Positions 8,699 through 17,843 are shown, counted from the first letter of the stretch. The stretch is DNA of 64,000 bases from Pseudomonadota bacterium (GCA_016705325.1 JADIYJ010000001.1:26323-90322); one strand, 5' to 3'. The notes: generated from the sequence alone by a model not told the origin. A program made the numbers and translations.

Positions 8699-9442
8699 AT
8701 GGACAAGCTGCTGTACGTGGCGATGAGCGGGGCGAAACAGGCGTTCGCGACCCAGGCCGTGATCAATCACAACGTGGCGAATGCGTCCACGACCGGTTTC
8801 CGCACCGACCTGCATGCCATGGCCAGCCGGCCGATCTGGGGAGCGGGCTTTCCCACGCGGGTCAATCCGCTGCTGGTGGGAAACGAATGGGATCGCAGCA
8901 CCGGCGCACTGCAGACGACGGGGCGCGATCTCGATGTCGCCATTCGCGGCGCCGGCTTTATCGCGGTGCAGGGTCGCGACGGCACCGAAGCCTACACGCG
9001 CGCCGGCGACCTGCAGCTCGACGCCGAGGGGCGGCTGGTCACCGCCAGTGGTCACCCGGTCCTCGGACAGCAGGGCCCGATCGTGATTCCAGCCAACACC
9101 GGGATCCAGATCGGCGGCGACGGGACCATCTCGATCGTGGCGCAGGGGCAGGGTCCGGAGACCGTGAGCGCGATCGATCGCATCAAGCTCGTGCGGCCGG
9201 ATGTCGACCGGCTGACGAAGGGAGTGGACGGCCTGCTCCGCCTCCCGGACGGTGAGGCGGCCGACGCGGATGCCGACGCGCAGCTGGCGACCGGTTCGAT
9301 CGAGGCCAGCAACGTGAACATCGCCGAGGCGATGATCGACATGATCCTGGTCGCCCGGCATTACGAGACGCAGGTTCGCATGATGGACGTGGCGAACGAA
9401 AACGCGGGCGCTGCGCAGCGACTCGTGGCGCCGGCCGGCTGA
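8699..9442 (+). CDS. flgF: Flagellar proximal rod protein FlgF
   Basis: The 247-residue protein opens MDKLLYVAMSGAKQAFATQ with the axial motif HNVANASTTGFRTDLHAM, the DLDVAIRGAGFIAVQGRDG region near residue 79, and the C-terminal ASNVNIAEAMIDMILVAR helix. These features separate FlgF from FlgG, which it resembles. It is a component of the proximal rod, between flgE and flgG. Confidence 0.94.
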   Translation: MDKLLYVAMSGAKQAFATQAVINHNVANASTTGFRTDLHAMASRPIWGAGFPTRVNPLLVGNEWDRSTGALQTTGRDLDVAIRGAGFIAVQGRDGTEAYTRAGDLQLDAEGRLVTASGHPVLGQQGPIVIPANTGIQIGGDGTISIVAQGQGPETVSAIDRIKLVRPDVDRLTKGVDGLLRLPDGEAADADADAQLATGSIEASNVNIAEAMIDMILVARHYETQVRMMDVANENAGAAQRLVAPAG

Positions 9443-9501
9443 ACCGGCCAGGGCCTGCAGGAGCGACAGTGCCGACGACGGGAAACGAGGGGGAGACCTG
9501 A

Positions 9502-10287
9502 ATGGACACCGCACTTTGGGCAGCGAAGACGGGACTCGATGCGCAGCACACGCGCCTCACGCTCATCTCGAACAACATCGCCAACATCAACACCACCGGC
9601 TACAAGCGCGGACGCGTGGCGTTCGAGGACCTGCTCTACCAGAACGTGCGCCAGGCCGGCGCGCAGAGTTCGCAGCAGACGGAGCTGCCGTCCGGTCTCT
9701 ACCTCGGCACCGGTGTGCGCGTGGTGGCAACCGAGAAGCTGTTCACACAGGGCAGCCTCGAACAGACCGGCAACCCGCTCGACGTGGCGATCACGGGCCG
9801 CGGCTTCTTCCAGATCCTGCTGCCGGACGGCTCGCTCGCCTACACCCGGGACGGCGGTTTCCAGATGAACGCGGACGGCGAACTCGTGAACTCGAGCGGT
9901 TACCAGCTGCAGCCTGGCATTACGCTGCCGGGCGACGCGCTCAGCGTCACGATCGGCCGCGACGGCGTGGTCTCGGTGACGCAACCGGGCCAGACGGCGC
10001 CGGTGCAGGTCGGCAGCCTGCAGCTCTTCGATTTCGTGAACGCGACCGGACTGGAGCCGCGCGGCGAAAACCTGCTGGTCGAGACCGCGTCCAGCGGCGC
10101 ACCGACCTCCGGGACGCCGGGGACCAACGGCCTGGGCATCCTCGTGCAGTCGTCGCTCGAGACCTCGAACGTCAACGTAGTCGAGGAACTCGTCGGCATG
10201 ATCGAGACGCAGCGCGCCTACGAGATCAACTCCAAGGCCATCTCGACCGCCGACGAGATGCTGAGCTACCTGACCAACAGCCTGTGA
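9502..10287 (+). CDS. flgG: Flagellar distal rod protein FlgG
   Basis: 261 residues, the standard FlgG length. The N-terminus reads MDTALWAAKTGLDAQ, then NNIANINTTGYKRGRVAFED, the FlgG-specific GNPLDVAITGRGFFQILLPD, and the C-terminal VEELVGMIETQRAYEINSKA. FlgG builds the distal rod that passes through the P and L rings. The following gene, flgH, begins 5 bases after its stop codon. Confidence 0.96.
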   Translation: MDTALWAAKTGLDAQHTRLTLISNNIANINTTGYKRGRVAFEDLLYQNVRQAGAQSSQQTELPSGLYLGTGVRVVATEKLFTQGSLEQTGNPLDVAITGRGFFQILLPDGSLAYTRDGGFQMNADGELVNSSGYQLQPGITLPGDALSVTIGRDGVVSVTQPGQTAPVQVGSLQLFDFVNATGLEPRGENLLVETASSGAPTSGTPGTNGLGILVQSSLETSNVNVVEELVGMIETQRAYEINSKAISTADEMLSYLTNSL

Positions 10288-10292
10288 TCACT

Positions 10293-11009
10293 ATGCACAA
10301 CTGCGAATGGATGCATGTCCTGCAGCGCCGGGAACGAGTGCTGCGCCGTGCCGCCAGCGTGATGGCCATGGCCAGTCTCGCCTCCTGCAACAGCACGCCG
10401 CCGCAGGCGGAGGATCCGCGCAGCCACGTGGCGCCGGTCCCACAGATCGCGGCCGGTCGCACCGAAGGCGCCATCTATGGCGCAGGCCACGGTCTCGTGC
10501 TGTTCGAGGACAACAAGGCGCGTCACCCCGGGGACCTGCTGACGATCGAACTGCAGGAGAGCACGAGCGCGTCGAAGACCGCCAAGACTTCCGCCAGCAA
10601 GAACCAGCAGACCGAGGTCGACCCGCCGATCGTCTTCGGCCGGCCGGTAACCGTGAACGGCACGCCGATCCTGGAGACCAACCTCAGTGCCAGCCGCGAT
10701 TTCAGCGGCGAGGGCGACTCGAGCCAGAGCAACCGTCTGGTCGGCAACATCACGGTGACGGTGGTCGAGCGCCTGCCGAACGGCAACCTGGTCGTCTACG
10801 GCGAAAAGCGGCTGACACTCAACCAGGGCGACGAGACGATCCGCATCTCGGGCATCGTGCGTCCGGCCGACATCAGCACCGGCAACGTCGTGCCGTCCTA
10901 CAAGCTGGCCGACGCCAACATTTCCTACAACGGGCGCGGCTTCGTGGCGGCGTCCAACCAGATGGGCTGGCTGGCGCGCTTCTTCAATTCCGGCTGGGCA
11001 CCCTATTGA
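10293..11009 (+). CDS. flgH: Flagellar L-ring lipoprotein FlgH
   Basis: From 10293 the product is 238 residues. A basic region and hydrophobic stretch lead to a lipobox LASC with Cys at about residue 31, so it is an outer-membrane lipoprotein. The body has the FlgH signatures ARHPGDLLTIELQEST and NQGDETIRISGIVRPADI. FlgH forms the L-ring in the outer membrane. The start is uncertain: an ATG at 10311, giving a shorter leader, is equally acceptable. Confidence 0.93.
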   Translation: MHNCEWMHVLQRRERVLRRAASVMAMASLASCNSTPPQAEDPRSHVAPVPQIAAGRTEGAIYGAGHGLVLFEDNKARHPGDLLTIELQESTSASKTAKTSASKNQQTEVDPPIVFGRPVTVNGTPILETNLSASRDFSGEGDSSQSNRLVGNITVTVVERLPNGNLVVYGEKRLTLNQGDETIRISGIVRPADISTGNVVPSYKLADANISYNGRGFVAASNQMGWLARFFNSGWAPY

Positions 11010-11017
11010 GACACGCA

Positions 11018-12004
11018 GTGGATATCCGGCACACCCACAGCGGCCGCAGGCGTGCGGCCACCGTCCTCCAGCTGGTGCTGACCGTGGCGCTGACGGTGCC
11101 GGCAGCCGCCTCCGCCGAACGCATCAAGGACATCGCATCCGTCGCGGGCGTGCGCAGCAATCCGCTGATCGGCTACGGCCTGGTCGTCGGACTGGACGGC
11201 AGCGGGGACCAGACCTCGCAGGCGCCGTTCACCGTGCAGACGTTGCGCAACATGCTGCAACAGCTCGGCGTCACAATCCCGCCGGACGTCAACCCGCAGT
11301 TGAAGAATGTCGCCGCGGTGTCGGTGCAGGCCGAGTTGCCGCCGTTTGCCAAGCCCGGCCAGGCGATCGACGTGACAGTCTCGTCCATCGGCAATTCGAC
11401 CAGCCTGCGGGGCGGCGCGCTCCTGATGACGCCACTGCGGGGCGCGGACGGCGAGGTCTACGCAATCGCGCAGGGCAATCTCGTCGTGTCCGGACTCGGC
11501 GCGTCGGGGCGCGATGGATCGCGCATCGTGGTGAACGTGCCGAGTACCGGCCGGATACCGAGCGGGGCGCTGGTCGAGCGCCTGGTCGTCAATGCGTTCG
11601 CGCAGCGGCCGACGCTCACGCTCAATCTCAATGCCCCGGACTTCACGTCGGCGAGTCGCGTGACTGCGCGCATCAACGAATCGTTCGGCGCCCAGTTGGC
11701 GAGCACCGTGGACGCCGTCGCGGTCACGCACGGTTCGATGGTGGTCACGATCTCGGAGGAGCTGCTGGTCAGCCAGCCGCCGCCGTTTGCCGATGGACCG
11801 GGCGCGCAGACCGTGGTGGTGCCGGACTCCTCGATCACCGTCGAGCAGCCGGAGGGCCGCATGTTCCTGCTGGGTCGGGGGGTGACGCTGCACGACATCG
11901 TGCAGGCCGTCAACGCAGTTGGCGCAGCGCCTGCCGACCTCGTGGCCATCCTCGAGGCGCTCAAGCAGGCTGGCGCGCTGCAGGCCGAGCTGATCGTGAT
12001 CTAG
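11018..12004 (+). CDS. flgI: Flagellar P-ring protein FlgI, with internal deletion
   Basis: Start GTG at 11018 gives 328 residues with a cleavable signal ending near TVPAAASA. The mature protein matches FlgI well: RSNPLIGYGLVVGLDGSGDQ, PFAKPGQAIDVTVSSIGN and the C-terminal LVAILEALKQAGALQAELIV. Between INESFGAQLAS (about residue 228) and VTHGSMVVTI, family members have roughly 50-55 more residues, including the conserved KVxINSRTGTVV strand; here they are missing without a change of frame. FlgI forms the periplasmic P-ring around the rod. Whether this shortened form still assembles cannot be told from sequence. Confidence 0.9.
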   Translation: MDIRHTHSGRRRAATVLQLVLTVALTVPAAASAERIKDIASVAGVRSNPLIGYGLVVGLDGSGDQTSQAPFTVQTLRNMLQQLGVTIPPDVNPQLKNVAAVSVQAELPPFAKPGQAIDVTVSSIGNSTSLRGGALLMTPLRGADGEVYAIAQGNLVVSGLGASGRDGSRIVVNVPSTGRIPSGALVERLVVNAFAQRPTLTLNLNAPDFTSASRVTARINESFGAQLASTVDAVAVTHGSMVVTISEELLVSQPPPFADGPGAQTVVVPDSSITVEQPEGRMFLLGRGVTLHDIVQAVNAVGAAPADLVAILEALKQAGALQAELIVI

Positions 12005-12012
12005 GCGCCGCC

Positions 12013-12996
12013 ATGCCCCTGAGCGTCGCCGCAAGCCCGAGTCAACTGGCCATGAGCCCGGACACGCTGTCGACGCTGCGTCGCGATGCGCGGCGTCTCG
12101 AGCCCGGCGCAGTGCACCAGGTGGCGCGCCAGTTCGAGGCGCTGTTCCTGCGCGAAGTGCTGAGCAACGTGCGCGCCGGCGCGCTGGCAAAAGACGTGCT
12201 CGGGTCGGACCAGCTCGAGACGTATCAGGAAATGTTCGACGCCCAGCTTGCCGATTCGCTGGCATGCGGCGGGGGCATCGGGCTCGCGCGGCTGCTGGAA
12301 AAGCAGTTGTCCGGCCAGGCAGCGGCTGCAGCTCCCGCGGTCACTCAAGCGGCCGCTGCCGCAGTCCTTCATTCGGCAACGCCCACGGTCGCGCCCGCAG
12401 CGGTAACGCGGCCTGCGATCACCGTCGTGTCCAGGGCAGCCGCGGCGGAAACCCGGCCCCGTTCGACCACTGCCGAGGCCTCGGGCACTGACGCAGAAGC
12501 CGGGACTGCGCCGGAGTTCGCGCCACGATCCGCCGAGGAGTTCGTACGCCAGCTGTTGCCGCACGCCCGGTGGGCCGCACGCCAGCTGGGCATCGCTCCG
12601 GCAGCCATCGTGGCGCAGGCGGCGCTCGAGTCGGCCTGGGGTCGTCGTATGCCGCGACAGGCCGATGGTCAGCCGAGTTTCAACCTGTTTGGCATCAAGG
12701 CCGGCAGCCAATGGACCGGTGCGCGGGCCAGCGTGTCGACGCTGGAGTTTGTCGACGGCATCGCGGTGCGCGGCAAAGCGCTGTTCCGTGCCTATGATTC
12801 GGTCGCCGAAAGCGTTCGCGATTATGTCAAATTGGTCAAGGGTGGCGAGCGCTATCAGGCCGCGCTCCAGGCCGGGTCCGATGCCTACGCATATGCCACG
12901 GCCCTGACGCGCGCCGGCTATGCGACCGACCCGGGGTATGCCGAAAAATTCCACGCAGTCCTGGACAGTCCGCTGCTGCAGGGGATCGTGCAGTGA
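12013..12996 (+). CDS. flgJ: Peptidoglycan hydrolase / rod cap FlgJ
   Basis: The 327-residue protein has two domains. The N-terminal rod-binding domain (about 33-100) contains QFEALFLREVLSNVR and DVLGSDQLETYQEMFD. After an Ala/Thr-rich linker, the C-terminal glucosaminidase/muramidase domain (about 178-325) has the catalytic AALESAWGRR with Glu206 and FNLFGIKAGSQW. FlgJ caps the rod and cuts peptidoglycan so the rod can pass. A sigma-28 promoter for flgK starts immediately after its stop codon. Confidence 0.95.
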   Translation: MPLSVAASPSQLAMSPDTLSTLRRDARRLEPGAVHQVARQFEALFLREVLSNVRAGALAKDVLGSDQLETYQEMFDAQLADSLACGGGIGLARLLEKQLSGQAAAAAPAVTQAAAAAVLHSATPTVAPAAVTRPAITVVSRAAAAETRPRSTTAEASGTDAEAGTAPEFAPRSAEEFVRQLLPHARWAARQLGIAPAAIVAQAALESAWGRRMPRQADGQPSFNLFGIKAGSQWTGARASVSTLEFVDGIAVRGKALFRAYDSVAESVRDYVKLVKGGERYQAALQAGSDAYAYATALTRAGYATDPGYAEKFHAVLDSPLLQGIVQ

Positions 12997-12997
12997 C

Positions 12998-13024
12998 TAA
13001 AGCTCGGCCGGTCACGGCCGATAC
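12998..13024 (+). promoter_or_regulatory. Sigma-28 (FliA) promoter for flgKL
   Basis: TAAA at 12998-13001, 15 bases, GCCGATAC at 13017-13024: the same -10 box and spacing as the flgM promoter. It begins 2 bases after the flgJ stop codon and leaves a leader of about 65 bases before flgK. Confidence 0.9.
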
Positions 13025-13095
13025 CCGTTACAAGGCAGCCGTGCATCCTGCGCGCGCGACCCTTGACCGCGCTGGCACACCAGAAGCACCGACTC

Positions 13096-14724
13096 ATGGC
13101 TGACACATTCGGCATCGGCATTTCCGCGCTGCAGGCGTATCAGCGCGCGCTCGCGACGACGGGCCAGAACGTCGCCAACGCGAACACGCCCGGCTACAGC
13201 CGGCAGCGCGTGGTGCTGGCAACGCGACCCGCCGAGTTCACCGGTGCAGGGTATGTCGGCAGCGGCGTGCAGATCGCCTCGATCGAGCGGATTTTCGACG
13301 AGCTGAAGGCGACGCAACTGAACTCGGCCGCCACCGGGCTCGCGCGCCTGGAGGCCTTTGCCGCCATCGCGCAGAGCATCGGTGATCGCGTCGCGTCCGG
13401 CAGTTCGGGACTGGGCGCGGGCCTCGACCGTGTCACGAGCGCGGCTGAAGACCTCGCGACCGACCCGACGTCGCTGCCAGCCCGGTACGTGTTCCTCAAC
13501 GAGTTGCAGGGCTTGGTGAATCGGTTCCACCAGCTCTCCGCGCACCTCGACTCGATGGACCAGGCGGTCGAGGCCGGGGTTCGCGGCTCCACGACGACCA
13601 TCAACACGCTGGCCCGATCGATCGCGGACCTGAACGCGCAGATCGCGGTGGCCTCGAGCGCGGGCAATCCACCGAACGACCTGCTGGACGAGCGCGCGCG
13701 CCTGCTGAACCAGCTGTCCGAGCAGGTGGGTATCACGACCACGCAGGAAACCAACGGCGCGGTCGACGTGTTCGTGGGCAATGGCCAGGCGCTCGTGATC
13801 GGCTTCGACGCGCGCGAACTCACGCTGGCGCGCAGCCTGCTGGACCCGCAGCAGTCCGACGTGCAGCTCGGCGGCGCGTCGGTCACGGCGCAACTCTCGG
13901 GCGGTACGCTCGGCGGCCTGCTCGATGCGCGCGGCGAGTTGATCGAGCCGGCACGCAACGAAATCGGCCGGCTGGCAGCGGCGCTCAGCCTGCGCCTCAA
14001 CGAGATCAATGCCCAGGGGCTGGACCTCGACGGTGTACCGGGCGGTGCCTTGTTGTCGGCGCCTGCGACCGCGGCACGACCGGCCGCGGACAATACCGGC
14101 ACCGCGACCGCTGCTGTCACGTACGCCGACAGCGCGCAGTTGCGCGCCGACGAGTACCTGTTGTCGTTCGACGGCAGCAACTATGCTTTGCGCAGCGTCG
14201 CAACCGGAGCGCCGGTGTCGCTGGCCGGCAGCGGCACGGCAGCCGACCCGTTCGTCTTCGACGGTCTCGAGGTGGTCGTGTCGGGCGGCGCTGCCGCCGG
14301 CGACCGATTCCTGATCCAGCCGTTCCGCGCGGCGGCCGGGGACGTGGCCGTGGTCGAGACGGATCCACGACGCGTGGCGGCCGCGGCGGCCCTGGGCGCG
14401 GTCGGGGACAACCGCAACGCGCTGCTGCTGGCGGGCGTGGCGAGCGAGCGCATCCTCGAAGGCGGGGCCGCCAGTGCGGTCTCGGTCAACGCCACCTTGA
14501 TCGCCCGCGCCGGCAGCGCCGCGCAGCAGGCCGAACTCGCCATGCAGGCCCAGGCCGCCATCAAGACCGATGCCGAGGCGGCCATGGCTGCGGTCTCCGG
14601 TGTCAACCTCGACGAAGAGGCGGCGAACCTGCTGCGCTACCAGCAGGCTTACCAGGCCATGGCACAGGTGATCGGCGTCGCCGATTCGCTGTTCCAGAGC
14701 CTGATCAGCGCGTTGCGACGCTGA
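13096..14724 (+). CDS. flgK: Hook-filament junction protein FlgK (HAP1)
   Basis: The ATG at 13096 yields 542 residues starting MADTFGIGISALQAYQRAL, the usual FlgK N-terminus; an upstream in-frame start at 13063 would lie just below the sigma-28 promoter and adds atypical residues. The axial motif NVANANTPGYSRQRVVLATR follows, and the C-terminus has GVNLDEEAANLLRYQQAYQA. FlgK is the first junction ring between hook and filament, chaperoned by FlgN. It forms a two-gene late operon with flgL, 10 bases downstream. Confidence 0.95.
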   Translation: MADTFGIGISALQAYQRALATTGQNVANANTPGYSRQRVVLATRPAEFTGAGYVGSGVQIASIERIFDELKATQLNSAATGLARLEAFAAIAQSIGDRVASGSSGLGAGLDRVTSAAEDLATDPTSLPARYVFLNELQGLVNRFHQLSAHLDSMDQAVEAGVRGSTTTINTLARSIADLNAQIAVASSAGNPPNDLLDERARLLNQLSEQVGITTTQETNGAVDVFVGNGQALVIGFDARELTLARSLLDPQQSDVQLGGASVTAQLSGGTLGGLLDARGELIEPARNEIGRLAAALSLRLNEINAQGLDLDGVPGGALLSAPATAARPAADNTGTATAAVTYADSAQLRADEYLLSFDGSNYALRSVATGAPVSLAGSGTAADPFVFDGLEVVVSGGAAAGDRFLIQPFRAAAGDVAVVETDPRRVAAAAALGAVGDNRNALLLAGVASERILEGGAASAVSVNATLIARAGSAAQQAELAMQAQAAIKTDAEAAMAAVSGVNLDEEAANLLRYQQAYQAMAQVIGVADSLFQSLISALRR

Positions 14725-14734
14725 GGAGCACGGC

Positions 14735-15931
14735 GTGCGTGTTGCAAGCTTCCAGTTCCAGATGCAGTGGCTCGCCACCGTCATGGACCAGCGTGCCGCG
14801 ATCGACCGGCTGCAGCTGCAGATCGGCACGGGCCGGCGCATCCTGCAGCCTTCCGACGATCCTGCCGCCGCCGCTCGCGTCGTGGAACTCGACAGCGCAC
14901 GCGAAGCAGCGCGCCAGTACACCGAGAACGGCGGCGTTGTGCGGGAGAGGCTCGCCAGCGAGGACTCGCTGCTGGCGCAGGCCGGCAACCTGCTGCAGCG
15001 AGTGCGGGAACGGGCGGTGCAGGCCGCCAACGCCACCACGGGCGCCGACGGCAGGCAGGCGATTGCGGTCGAGATGCGGCAGAGCCTGCAGTCGCTGCTG
15101 GCGATCGCGAACAGCAAGGACGCGCGTGGCGAGTATGTTTTTGCGGGGCTGCGCGCGACCACGCAGGCGTTCGTCGGCAACGGCGGCGGTGCCGTCTATG
15201 CGGGCGACGATGCACAGCGCTTCGTGCGCGTCGGTGCGGACCAGCTGATCGCGGATCGGGATTCCGGCGAGCAGGTCTTCAACGCCATTCCGACGGGCTC
15301 CGGGCTCGTCGTCGCGCGGGCTTCCGCGACCAACACCGGCACGCTGCTGCTGGGCACGAGGGCCGTCGTCGACCCGGTCGCCTGGGACGGCGGCAGCTAC
15401 ACCGTGCAGTTCGTGGCGCCGGACAGTTACGAAGTGCGCGATGCAGCGAACGCGGTGGTGCAGGCCGGTACCTACGCCGCAGGCGACTCGATCACCTTCC
15501 GTGGCCTGTCGCTTTCCCTGAGTGGAGTGCCGGCAGCCGGCGACACGCTCAGTGCCGGGCCGAGCGGCACGCAGAGCGTGTTCCAGACCATCGATCGGCT
15601 GGCGCAGGCGCTGGAAAGCGCCACGCCGGGGTCGGCGGCCCAGGCCGCGACCGGCAACGTCGTCGGCGACTCGCTGGAAGACCTCGATCGCGCACTCGAG
15701 CGCATCGGCGAGGTCCGGGCCCAGGTCGGCGGACGCCTGCAGGCGATCGACCAGTCGGCGGACCTGCTGGCAGACCAGTCCATCAGCCTGACCGCCGAGA
15801 TCTCCGGCCTGCGCGACGTGGACCTGACGGAAGCGCTGTCCTCGCTCTCCAACCTGCTGACCGGTCTCGATGCCTCGCAGCAGGCCTACACGCGCCTGCA
15901 GGGCCTGTCGCTCTTCAACTACCTGCGTTGA
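14735..15931 (+). CDS. flgL: Hook-filament junction protein FlgL (HAP3)
   Basis: GTG start at 14735 behind a GAGGA box, 398 residues. The N-terminal coiled-coil has TGRRILQPSDDPAAAARVV, the flagellin-like segment of FlgL, and MRQSLQSLLAIANSKDARGE follows with GEYVFAGLRATTQAF. The C-terminus ends LSNLLTGLDASQQAYTRLQ, the FlgL pairing helix. FlgL joins FlgK to flagellin. Confidence 0.94.
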   Translation: MRVASFQFQMQWLATVMDQRAAIDRLQLQIGTGRRILQPSDDPAAAARVVELDSAREAARQYTENGGVVRERLASEDSLLAQAGNLLQRVRERAVQAANATTGADGRQAIAVEMRQSLQSLLAIANSKDARGEYVFAGLRATTQAFVGNGGGAVYAGDDAQRFVRVGADQLIADRDSGEQVFNAIPTGSGLVVARASATNTGTLLLGTRAVVDPVAWDGGSYTVQFVAPDSYEVRDAANAVVQAGTYAAGDSITFRGLSLSLSGVPAAGDTLSAGPSGTQSVFQTIDRLAQALESATPGSAAQAATGNVVGDSLEDLDRALERIGEVRAQVGGRLQAIDQSADLLADQSISLTAEISGLRDVDLTEALSSLSNLLTGLDASQQAYTRLQGLSLFNYLR

Positions 15932-15945
15932 TCCGCCACGCGCGC

Positions 15946-15972
15946 GGCCGCGGCAGCCACGGCTGCGGCGGT
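15946..15972 (+). terminator. Possible hairpin terminator after flgL
   Basis: A GC-rich imperfect stem (about CCGCGGCAGCC against GGCTGCGGCGG) lies 15 bases after the flgL stop codon, followed only by a short mixed TTCGTCG stretch. Without a T-run, Rho-independent activity is uncertain. Confidence 0.3.
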
Positions 15973-16005
15973 TCGTCGAGTTCGTCACACGTCGACGGCT
16001 CGACC

Positions 16006-16032
16006 TAAAGTTCCCCGGCCCCCGTCCGATAC
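16006..16032 (+). promoter_or_regulatory. Sigma-28 (FliA) promoter for fliC
   Basis: TAAAGTT at 16006-16012 and TCCGATAC at 16025-16032, with 15 bases between TAAA and the -10 box, match the FliA consensus TAAA-N15-GCCGATAA at 6 of 8 positions in the -10. The leader to fliC is about 100 bases. A second TAAAG at 16123 is too close to the start codon to be a promoter element. Confidence 0.85.
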
Positions 16033-16142
16033 AGAAGCAGAACGGAGCCGAGTGCAGGATCACTTGTCACCTGGGCGGCCCGGCAAACCAAGAGTGTTCG
16101 CAGCGGCGAGCAGTCATCGACTAAAGCACTAGGAGAGCCAGC

Positions 16143-17690
16143 ATGACGGGTCAGGTAATCAACACCAACGTTTCTTCGCTCAACGCGCAGCGAAATCTCT
16201 CGACCTCGCAGAGCGCGCTGTCGCAGGCGCTGCAGCGCCTGTCCTCGGGCCTGCGCATCAACAGCGCCAAGGACGACGCGGCCGGCCTGGCCATCTCCGA
16301 GCGCTTCACCACGCAGATCCGCGGCCTGAACCAGGCCGTGCGCAATGCCAACGACGGCATTTCACTCGCGCAGACGGCCGAAGCGGCCCTCGGCGAAGTC
16401 ACCAACAACCTGCAGCGCATCCGCGAACTCGCCGTGCAGTCGGCCAACGCCACGAACTCGGCCTCGGATCGCGCAGCCCTCGACGCCGAAGTGCAGCAGC
16501 GCCTGGCGGAAATCGAGCGCATCGCGACCCAGACTTCGTTCAACAGCCAGAAGGTGCTCGACGGCACGTTCGGCACCGCGACCTTCCAGGTCGGCGCCAA
16601 CGTCGGCGAGACGATCTCGCTCAACCTCGCGACCAGCGTGCGCACGACGGCGATCGGCAAGACCGCGGACTATGTCGGCGGCGCCGCCTACGCCACCACC
16701 GCGGCCATCGGCCAGCAGGGCGCCGGCGTCGACGGCACGGCCCTGAGCGCCGGCGACATCACCATCACGGTCGGCAGCGGCCAGGCGGTGTCGGTCGGTG
16801 CGGCGGTTGCCGGCAGCAGCAACGGCCAGACCACGTCAAGTGCCTATGCCAAGGCCGCGGCCATCAACGCGTCGGGCATCTCGGGCGTGACGGCGACCGC
16901 CGACACGACCGCGCAGTTCAACCTCGGCACGACCGCCGTGGCGGCCACCGAGACGGACTACGACCTGACCATCAACAGCGTGGCGATCTACACCAGCTAC
17001 AACGGTGTCACCAACGGCGCCGTGACCTCGGACCAGCTGGTGGCGGCGATCAACGCCAACTCGGCCACGACCGGCGTGACCGCCTCGTACGACTCGAGCA
17101 GCACGCGCGTGACGCTGACGTCCTCGGATGGTCGCAACATCAGCGTGACCCAGGGCAGCACCACCAACGCGACCGATGGCGCCGCGCAGGGTCTCGGCGC
17201 CGCCGAGGGCACCAACAACACGCAGAATCAATCGGCGACGCTGGCCGCTGCGGCGGGCGGCACGGCGACGGCCGGCCTGGTCGGCAGCATCCGGTTGAGC
17301 TCGGCGGCGTCCGTCAGCATCGGCAGCACAGCCGCGCGCATCGGCTTCTCGGCCACGGCCTACTCGCTCGGCAATTCGGCGTTGAACTCGACCTCGGTCA
17401 CGACGGTGGCGAACGCCAACACCACGATCGGACGCGTCGATGCGGCCCTGTCGTCGGTCAACGGCCTGCGCAGCAACTTCGGCGCGATCCAGAACCGCTT
17501 CGAATCGACGATCGCCAACCTGACGGCGGTCAACGAGAACCTCGAAGCGTCCCGCAGCCGCATCCGTGACGCGGATTTCGCGCAGGAGACGGCCGAGCTG
17601 ACGCGCGCGCAGATCCTGCAGCAGGCGGGCGTGGCGATTCTCGCCCAGGCCAATGCCCTGCCGCAGAACGTGCTCGGACTGCTGCGGTAA
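16143..17690 (+). CDS. fliC: Flagellin
   Basis: The 515-residue protein has both conserved ends. The N-terminus shows VINTNVSSLNAQRNL, LSSGLRINSAKDDAAGLAIS and LQRIRELAVQ at residues 90-99, the segment seen by TLR5 in many gamma-proteobacterial flagellins. The C-terminus has RIRDADFAQETAELTRAQIL and ends NVLGLLR. The central variable domain (about 180-430) is Thr/Ala/Ser/Gly-rich and includes a flagellin_IN-like repeat, DYDLTINSVAIYTSYNGV to SSDGRNISVTQ. An AGGAGAGCC stretch precedes the ATG. It is the only flagellin gene in the window, transcribed from the sigma-28 promoter at 16006. Confidence 0.97.
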   Translation: MTGQVINTNVSSLNAQRNLSTSQSALSQALQRLSSGLRINSAKDDAAGLAISERFTTQIRGLNQAVRNANDGISLAQTAEAALGEVTNNLQRIRELAVQSANATNSASDRAALDAEVQQRLAEIERIATQTSFNSQKVLDGTFGTATFQVGANVGETISLNLATSVRTTAIGKTADYVGGAAYATTAAIGQQGAGVDGTALSAGDITITVGSGQAVSVGAAVAGSSNGQTTSSAYAKAAAINASGISGVTATADTTAQFNLGTTAVAATETDYDLTINSVAIYTSYNGVTNGAVTSDQLVAAINANSATTGVTASYDSSSTRVTLTSSDGRNISVTQGSTTNATDGAAQGLGAAEGTNNTQNQSATLAAAAGGTATAGLVGSIRLSSAASVSIGSTAARIGFSATAYSLGNSALNSTSVTTVANANTTIGRVDAALSSVNGLRSNFGAIQNRFESTIANLTAVNENLEASRSRIRDADFAQETAELTRAQILQQAGVAILAQANALPQNVLGLLR

Positions 17691-17700
17691 CGTGCTCCGC

Positions 17701-17736
17701 GGTGGCCTGCGGCCCGTTTGCGCGGCGCAGGCCACC
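17701..17736 (+). terminator. Strong hairpin terminator after fliC
   Basis: GGTGGCCTGCG at 17701-17711 pairs perfectly with CGCAGGCCACC at 17726-17736, an 11-bp stem with a 14-base loop, 10 bases past the fliC stop codon. The downstream run GTCGGTTTCCCC is only weakly T-rich. It would separate abundant flagellin mRNA from flaG-fliD. Confidence 0.75.
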
Positions 17737-17843
17737 GTCGGTTTCCCCGGCCTTGCGCCGTCTCTTGTGAGCGGTGGGGCCAGCAACGAAGGTTAACGAA
17801 TCAAGGCAGCGAACGAGGCAAGCGGACGAACGGATTGACGGTC

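Noticed and set aside
6740..9514. A 924-codon open frame on the minus strand
   Set aside because: It is the antisense of flgD, flgE and flgF, which are clearly genuine; same shadow composition.
10307..12004. A 565-codon form of FlgI
   Set aside because: The extra upstream part is an alternative frame of flgH; the signal peptide fixes the start at 11018.
16121..16142. Second TAAAG just before fliC
   Set aside because: Too near the start codon and without a -10 box; it only happens to resemble the -35.
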